Of a DNA stretch of 9,130 bases, positions 5,375-9,130 are shown piece after piece (positions within the stretch are counted from its first letter, which is position 1; each line of letters opens with the position of its first letter). This DNA is from Eubacteriales bacterium (GTDB lineage: Bacteria; Bacillota_A; Clostridia; Lachnospirales; Lachnospiraceae): contig JAUNAE010000140.1 in assembly GCA_030527765.1 (NCBI GenBank), positions 1 to 9,130 on the forward strand, written 5' to 3'. A program made the position numbers and the translations under genes. Below the pieces are notes generated by a model. It did no database searches and was not told the DNA's origin. It worked only from the letters and a program-made list of their open reading frames with translations.

Positions 5375-5625
5375 ACTGCTAGGCGAGAAAGTCAAGCCCA
5401 TTTGCCAGTCATTCCTTGTGCTGACTGTTCGAAAAAAAGATTCTCTCAAGTCATAGGCACTGAAAAATGCCGAATAGTTAACTTGCGACAGATTTTTTTG
5501 CCTAATACTATGGAAAAAGAACAACCCTCCCAAGTCTTAGGCGAAGAAAAATGCTCCGAAGTTAACCCTCAACAGAAATAACTTTTCTTTTTTCTCCTAG
5601 TACTATGGGAAAAAGAACAACTCTC
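5374..5625. repeat. imperfect tandem repeat array (two clear units, one degenerate)
   Basis: Unit 1 (5447-5530, 84 bases) and unit 2 (5531-5625, 95 bases) share CAAGTCWTAGGC at the start, GAAAAATGC, GTTAAC (5477-5482 and 5561-5566, 84 apart), CCTARTACTATGG (5501 and 5596, 95 apart) and AAAAAGAACAAC at the end; an 11-base insertion lies between GTTAAC and CCTARTACTATGG in unit 2. A degenerate unit 0 (5374-5446) retains CTAGGCGAGAAA and GAAAAAAAGA. GCCTAA (5500-5505) and TTAGGC (5537-5542) also form an inverted pair spanning the unit junction, and unit 0 contains CAGTCA/TGACTG (5406-5411, 5422-5427). Function is unknown: binding sites for an element protein, a partition or transfer site, or a repeated RNA are possible. 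Confidence 0.6.
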
Positions 5626-5718
5626 TCTATTCCCTAATGGAAATAAGCAGTATCTTTTGGCGGTCGATATTGGATTTTTCTTAATTCTCACTGGATGTTT
5701 GCATGTAATTTGTGCGGA

Positions 5719-5754
5719 TAAAAGAAAAACTCCCCTGTTCCATAACAGAGGAGT
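5719..5754 (-). terminator. intrinsic terminator pointing left
   Basis: ACTCCCCTGTT (5729-5739) and AACAGAGGAGT (5744-5754) form an 11-bp stem with one mismatch and a CCAT loop. On the minus strand the stem is followed at once by TTTTTCTTTT (5729-5720), the classical U-run. No minus-strand gene lies to its right in the window, so it would stop antisense transcription coming from the restriction-modification side before it reaches the repeat array, or it is the leftover of a lost gene. Confidence 0.65.
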
Positions 5755-5767
5755 GGTCATCCGTATC

Positions 5768-5796
5768 TTGAAAAACTCACGTTTTCGTGATAGAAT
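5768..5796 (+). promoter_or_regulatory. sigma-A-type promoter of the regulator-mod-res operon
   Basis: TTGAAA (5768-5773) and TAGAAT (5791-5796) are separated by exactly 17 bases. They match the -35 and -10 consensus at 5 of 6 positions each. Transcription would begin near 5803, about 30 bases before the regulator's ATG, with AGGAGG in between. Confidence 0.7.
5777..5790. promoter_or_regulatory. candidate operator: palindrome inside the promoter spacer
   Basis: TCACG-TTTT-CGTGA is a perfect 14-base palindrome filling the space between the -35 and -10 boxes. A dimeric repressor bound here would block RNA polymerase; the XRE protein encoded immediately downstream is the obvious candidate. Binding is inferred, not shown. 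Confidence 0.5.
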
Positions 5797-5834
5797 ATTT
5801 GCATTGATATGTTAGTTCAGACAGGAGGTATCCG

Positions 5835-6059
5835 ATGGCTGTTTCATATAAGAAGTTATTTCACATGATGATTGAAAAAGAGATGACAAACGCTCAGCTT
5901 CAGCAGGAGGCTGGCTTTTCTGCAAACATCATTACTAGATTAAAACGGAATGGGTATATATCCCTTGAAAGTATAGAAAGTATCTGCCGGGTGATGAACT
6001 GCGGCGTTGACGATATTATAGAATTTATACCGGATAAGGAGGATGAGATCGATGGCTAA
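5835..6059 (+). CDS. XRE-family (Cro/C1-type) helix-turn-helix regulator
   Basis: A 74-residue single-domain HTH protein. The helix-turn-helix is visible at about 17-41 (MTNAQLQQEAGFSANIITRL), followed by the SLESIESICRVMNCGVDDII helices typical of small XRE/YozG-like regulators. AGGAGG lies just before the ATG. The gene heads the operon and overlaps the methyltransferase gene by eight bases, so it is made together with the R-M proteins. By position and size it resembles the controller proteins of restriction systems, and a palindrome in its own promoter fits autorepression. Control by such a protein is well known for type II systems and less so for type III; its role here is inferred. Confidence 0.88.
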   Translation: MAVSYKKLFHMMIEKEMTNAQLQQEAGFSANIITRLKRNGYISLESIESICRVMNCGVDDIIEFIPDKEDEIDG

Positions 6060-7677
6060 TTTATCGCAGGAGAAACGTCAGCGAATGTTGGCATTCCTCG
6101 AAACCATCCGTGAAGAACATAAAGATGATGATAAGGTACTCATTGCACTCGGAGAAATTGAGAGCGAATTAAATGCAAAAAAATACGGCCTCGTGTGGGA
6201 GCGACACGAAGAAGCCGTTGATGTGCAGATGAGGGATAATATACCCGTATTTACTGAATGCATGGAAAAGGAAATCACCTCTGCCACAGGAAGTGTCAAT
6301 TTTCTTCTTGAAGGTGATAACCTGCACAGTCTCAGGTTATTGGAGAAGACTCATGCTGGCAAGATTGATGTTATTTATATCGATCCACCATACAATACAG
6401 GAAATAAAGATTTTAAGTATGGCGATAAATTTATTGATGCCGTAGACGGTTTCAGACACAGCAAATGGATCTCTTTTATCGCAGAGAGATTACAATATGC
6501 CTATCGTCTTTTATCTGATAGCGGATGCATAATGATAAGCATCAATGATATTGAGTATGCACAGTTAAAACTTTTGTGTGACGACTTATTTGGTGAAGCA
6601 CATTATATCGGGACTTTTATATGGAAAAGCAGACAAAACAAGGATAATCGCAATATCACCGGGATTTCGGTAGATCACGAGTATATTCTTACATATGCTA
6701 AATCTGTTGGTGTACGAAATTTTAAAGGTGGAGAAAGACAAACCGAACGATATACCAATCCAGATAACGATCCAAGAGGCCCATGGACAAGCGGTAATAT
6801 GGTAGGCATAGCAACGGAAGAACAAAGACCTAATCTTCACTACGATTTTATTGATCATAAAACAGGCATAAACTATGGGAAGCCTGCCATGGGATGGCGA
6901 TATGATAAAAATACTATGAAAAGACTGGTTGATGAAGATCGTATTATTTTTCCAGACTCTCCTAATGGACGTCCTCGAAGAAAGGTCTTTTTAAGTGATG
7001 TCAAGGAAGTGCGTCCGGGGTATTCATCAATAGTCGGCACAGATATTTACACCCGAAATGGGACTGCAGATATAAATGATATATTCAAAAAAAGGGTTTT
7101 TGATTTTCCCAAACCCGAACAGCTGATCCGTGATCTATTAAATCAAACAACTACAAAAGAATCTATTATACTCGACTTTTTCGCAGGTTCCGGCACCACG
7201 GGGCATGCTGTATTAAAACTCAATGCAGAGGACGGTGGCAATCGTAGATTCATCCTCTGCACCAATAACGAGAACAACATCTGTGAAGAGATCACCTACG
7301 AACGTATTAAACGCGTCATTGAAGGATATGGCAATACAGAGGGGATCCCGGCTAACCTGAAATACTACCGCACTGATTTTGTTTCCAAGGATTCTGACTC
7401 CATTACCGATGAATTGCTTAACCACATCATGGAAATGATTCAGCTGGAGCATGGAATCAAACTGGATGGAAGCAAGTATATCATGGTTCTTTCGGATGAA
7501 GAAGCTGATTCTCTGGAACAGCACTGGGATGAATATAAGGATGTTAGGGCTTTGTACGTGTCCAGAAATGTACTCTTCACCACAGAGCAGAACAAGCTGT
7601 TCAGTGAAGTAGACATTCATATCATCCCGGATGACTATTTCAAATTTGAGTTACAGGAGGTGGGCGAATCATGGTAA
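6052..7677 (+). CDS. mod: type III restriction-modification DNA methyltransferase (Mod)
   Basis: A 541-residue adenine-N6 methyltransferase of the beta class. Catalytic motif IV DPPYNTG is at 111-117 and the S-adenosylmethionine motif I FAGSGTTGHAV at 377-387, the motif order of type III Mod proteins. The stretch between, about 190-340, is the target recognition domain and sets sequence specificity, which cannot be read from the sequence. Upstream there is LLEGDNLHSLRLL (about 85-97), also characteristic of the family. Mod methylates one strand of an asymmetric site and provides recognition for Res. The ATG at 6052 is chosen because AAGGAGG is nine bases ahead; an in-frame ATG at 6043 sits too close to it. 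The frame overlaps the regulator gene by eight bases and res by seven. Length is at the shorter end for the family (many are 550-680). It seems intact. Confidence 0.96.
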   Translation: MANLSQEKRQRMLAFLETIREEHKDDDKVLIALGEIESELNAKKYGLVWERHEEAVDVQMRDNIPVFTECMEKEITSATGSVNFLLEGDNLHSLRLLEKTHAGKIDVIYIDPPYNTGNKDFKYGDKFIDAVDGFRHSKWISFIAERLQYAYRLLSDSGCIMISINDIEYAQLKLLCDDLFGEAHYIGTFIWKSRQNKDNRNITGISVDHEYILTYAKSVGVRNFKGGERQTERYTNPDNDPRGPWTSGNMVGIATEEQRPNLHYDFIDHKTGINYGKPAMGWRYDKNTMKRLVDEDRIIFPDSPNGRPRRKVFLSDVKEVRPGYSSIVGTDIYTRNGTADINDIFKKRVFDFPKPEQLIRDLLNQTTTKESIILDFFAGSGTTGHAVLKLNAEDGGNRRFILCTNNENNICEEITYERIKRVIEGYGNTEGIPANLKYYRTDFVSKDSDSITDELLNHIMEMIQLEHGIKLDGSKYIMVLSDEEADSLEQHWDEYKDVRALYVSRNVLFTTEQNKLFSEVDIHIIPDDYFKFELQEVGESW

Positions 7678-9130
7678 CTTCCGGATTATCTATAAAGCTG
7701 TTTGATTTTCAGGAGCAGGCCGTTATCAAACTGATTGACCTCACTTCCAAGAGGGACAGCAAGCAAACAATCATCATGAAAGCACCGACTGGTTCCGGTA
7801 AGACCATCATCCTTATTGATTATGTGGATACTTATCTGACCAACGTCAGTGCAAATATTGCTTTTATCTGGCTCTGCCCCGGCAAGGGAAATCTTGAGGA
7901 ACAGAGCCGCGAGAAAATGATGAAATTTGCTCCGGGCAGAGCAACTCAAAATTTGTTCGATGCACTGCTGAACGGATTTGCACCCGGCAGCACGACTTTC
8001 ATCAACTGGGAGCTTGTAACCAAGCGTGGCAATACGGCCATTCGTGATAGTGAACGCAAGAACCTCTATGACCGCATCGCTGATGCTCATCGCATCGGCG
8101 TGGAATTTATCGTCATCATTGATGAGGAACATTCTAATAATACGGCTAAGGCAAAGGCTATTATTGATGCTTTCGCTTCTAAGAATATTGTTCGTGTCAG
8201 TGCTACTGCCATTGAGAATAAAAGATACGAGTTCTTTGAAATTGACGAAATGGATGTTATCGGTGCAGGCCTTATTACCAAAGCTCTCTACGTCAATGAA
8301 GGCGTAGCAGATAATACAGAAATCACTGATGATTACGATTATCTGCTCGACCTTGCAGATGCAAAGAGAAAAGTTATTGCCGGCCGATATAAGGAAATCA
8401 GTAAAAATATCCGCCCTCTCGTGTTAATACAGTTTCCAAACGGACAGCCTGAAACAATCACAGCCGTTGAACAGAAATTGGAGTCTATGGGCTACACCTA
8501 CGATAACGGCATGGTCAGCAAGTGGATGAGCGAAGACAAGAAGGACTTGCCGGACAATCTGACCGAGAACGATGCTATTCCTGTGTTCCTTCTTATGAAA
8601 CAGGCCATCAGTACCGGATGGGACTGCCCTCGTGCCAAGATTCTCGTCAAGCTCCGTGAAGGCATGAGCGAGAGCTTTGAGATTCAGACCATCGGCCGTA
8701 TTCGCCGTATGCCGGAATCAAAGCATTATGAAGATGACCTGTTGGACTTCTGCTACGTCTATACCTTTGATGAGAAATACAAAGCAGGACTTCTTTCCAG
8801 TATGGATAAAGCCTATGAAACACGCAGACTGTTCTTAAAAGAAAAGTGCAAAACATTTACCTTAGAGAAAGAAATTCGAGACTTGGATGTTGCCAGCTTA
8901 GGTGAACGTGATGTCTTGAACAAAATATATGATGCTCTGGTTAAGAAATATAAGCTGACCACAAGCACTGCTGATAACAAACTTCGCTTAATGGCAGCAG
9001 GCTATCAGTTCGGCGAAGAGATCATTGGACACGCTTTATATGGTGAATATGTTCGCACTGGCATGGTCGCTGAGAGCACCACCTATTACACCACTCGCAA
9101 GCGTGTCAATACCCACAAGCATGGTATTGA
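7671..9130 (+). CDS. res: type III restriction enzyme helicase/nuclease subunit (Res), 3' end outside the window
   Basis: The frame runs open from the ATG at 7671 to the window edge, giving 486 residues, about half of a normal Res. Superfamily 2 helicase motifs are in order: Q-type motif FDFQEQAV (11-18), Walker A APTGSGKT (38-45), DEAH-like IIDEEH (149-154), motif III SATA (177-180), STGWDCPRA (314-322) and motif VI QTIGRIRRMP (339-348). With Mod, Res uses ATP to communicate along DNA between two oppositely oriented unmethylated sites and cleaves. The PD-(D/E)XK nuclease domain is expected C-terminal of the visible part, so its integrity cannot be judged. CAGGAGG precedes the ATG and the first seven bases overlap mod, giving coupled synthesis. 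No stop or frameshift is seen in the visible part. Confidence 0.96.
   Translation, partial: MVTSGLSIKLFDFQEQAVIKLIDLTSKRDSKQTIIMKAPTGSGKTIILIDYVDTYLTNVSANIAFIWLCPGKGNLEEQSREKMMKFAPGRATQNLFDALLNGFAPGSTTFINWELVTKRGNTAIRDSERKNLYDRIADAHRIGVEFIVIIDEEHSNNTAKAKAIIDAFASKNIVRVSATAIENKRYEFFEIDEMDVIGAGLITKALYVNEGVADNTEITDDYDYLLDLADAKRKVIAGRYKEISKNIRPLVLIQFPNGQPETITAVEQKLESMGYTYDNGMVSKWMSEDKKDLPDNLTENDAIPVFLLMKQAISTGWDCPRAKILVKLREGMSESFEIQTIGRIRRMPESKHYEDDLLDFCYVYTFDEKYKAGLLSSMDKAYETRRLFLKEKCKTFTLEKEIRDLDVASLGERDVLNKIYDALVKKYKLTTSTADNKLRLMAAGYQFGEEIIGHALYGEYVRTGMVAESTTYYTTRKRVNTHKHGI

Noticed and set aside
5374..5625. CRISPR array
   Set aside because: Units are 84-95 bases with diverged sequence throughout rather than short identical repeats with unique spacers, and no cas gene is present.
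5333..5760. Minus-strand open frames across the repeat array (66 and 63 residues)
   Set aside because: No ribosome binding sites, odd composition, and one of them runs through the terminator stem.
6177..7093. Phase-variable homopolymers in mod (A7 near 6177-6183 and 7087-7093)
   Set aside because: Seven-base A runs are common in A+T-rich genes; the long tandem repeats that switch type III mod genes in other bacteria are not seen.
7686..8132. Minus-strand 148-residue open frame within res
   Set aside because: Antisense to the helicase motifs of Res, without its own start signals.
1..9130. tRNA, rRNA, insertion sequence or integrase gene
   Set aside because: No cloverleaf or rRNA-like stretch and no transposase or recombinase motifs were seen, so the attachment sites and integration enzyme must lie outside or remain unidentified.

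Overview
The window looks like accessory DNA from a gut-type Clostridia genome (Lachnospiraceae/Oscillospiraceae-like). That placement is an inference from four things: very strong AGGAGG-type ribosome binding sites, moderate G+C, a TnpW-like protein of the kind found on clostridial transposons and ICEs, and ICE-type sigma/HTH and D5-primase proteins. Two oppositely transcribed blocks diverge from a 661-base intergenic region (5174-5834).

Left block (about 1-5173, all minus strand, read right to left). It is one tightly packed operon: a sigma-region-4-like HTH protein; an archaeo-eukaryotic-type primase catalytic domain with a TTG start; a PriCT-1/D5/SF3 primase-helicase overlapping it by 14 bases; an unrecognised 90-aa basic protein; two paralogous small zinc-ribbon proteins; an HK97-fold phage major capsid protein; a TnpW-like 55-residue protein; and the possible start of one more gene at the left edge. 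This is a self-replicating integrative element with one structural phage gene. No terminase, portal, prohead protease or tail gene lies within the window. The capsid protein begins right at the N-arm, without the scaffolding delta domain. Behind the helicase gene is a 9-bp inverted repeat (TGACGGTCA/TGACCGTCA) flanking an A+T-rich dyad, a good candidate for the replication origin.

Middle (5174-5834). No convincing gene is seen. It holds dyads in the leader of the left operon, an array of two to three imperfect 73-95-base tandem repeats, a strong hairpin terminator pointing to the left, and a sigma-A-type promoter (TTGAAA-17-TAGAAT) with a 14-bp palindrome in its spacer that drives the right block.

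Right block (5835-9130, plus strand). A 74-residue XRE-family regulator, a type III restriction-modification methyltransferase (Mod) and the N-terminal half of the matching Res helicase/nuclease overlap one another by 7-8 bases. They form one operon, and the regulator plus the promoter palindrome suggest autoregulated restriction-modification.

The most interesting hypothesis is that the left block is a compact element, perhaps a phage satellite, which combines P4/D5-type replication with its own truncated-style capsid protein and two companion zinc-ribbon proteins, next to a type III R-M defence operon. Whether it really lacks the other virion genes depends on sequence beyond the left edge.
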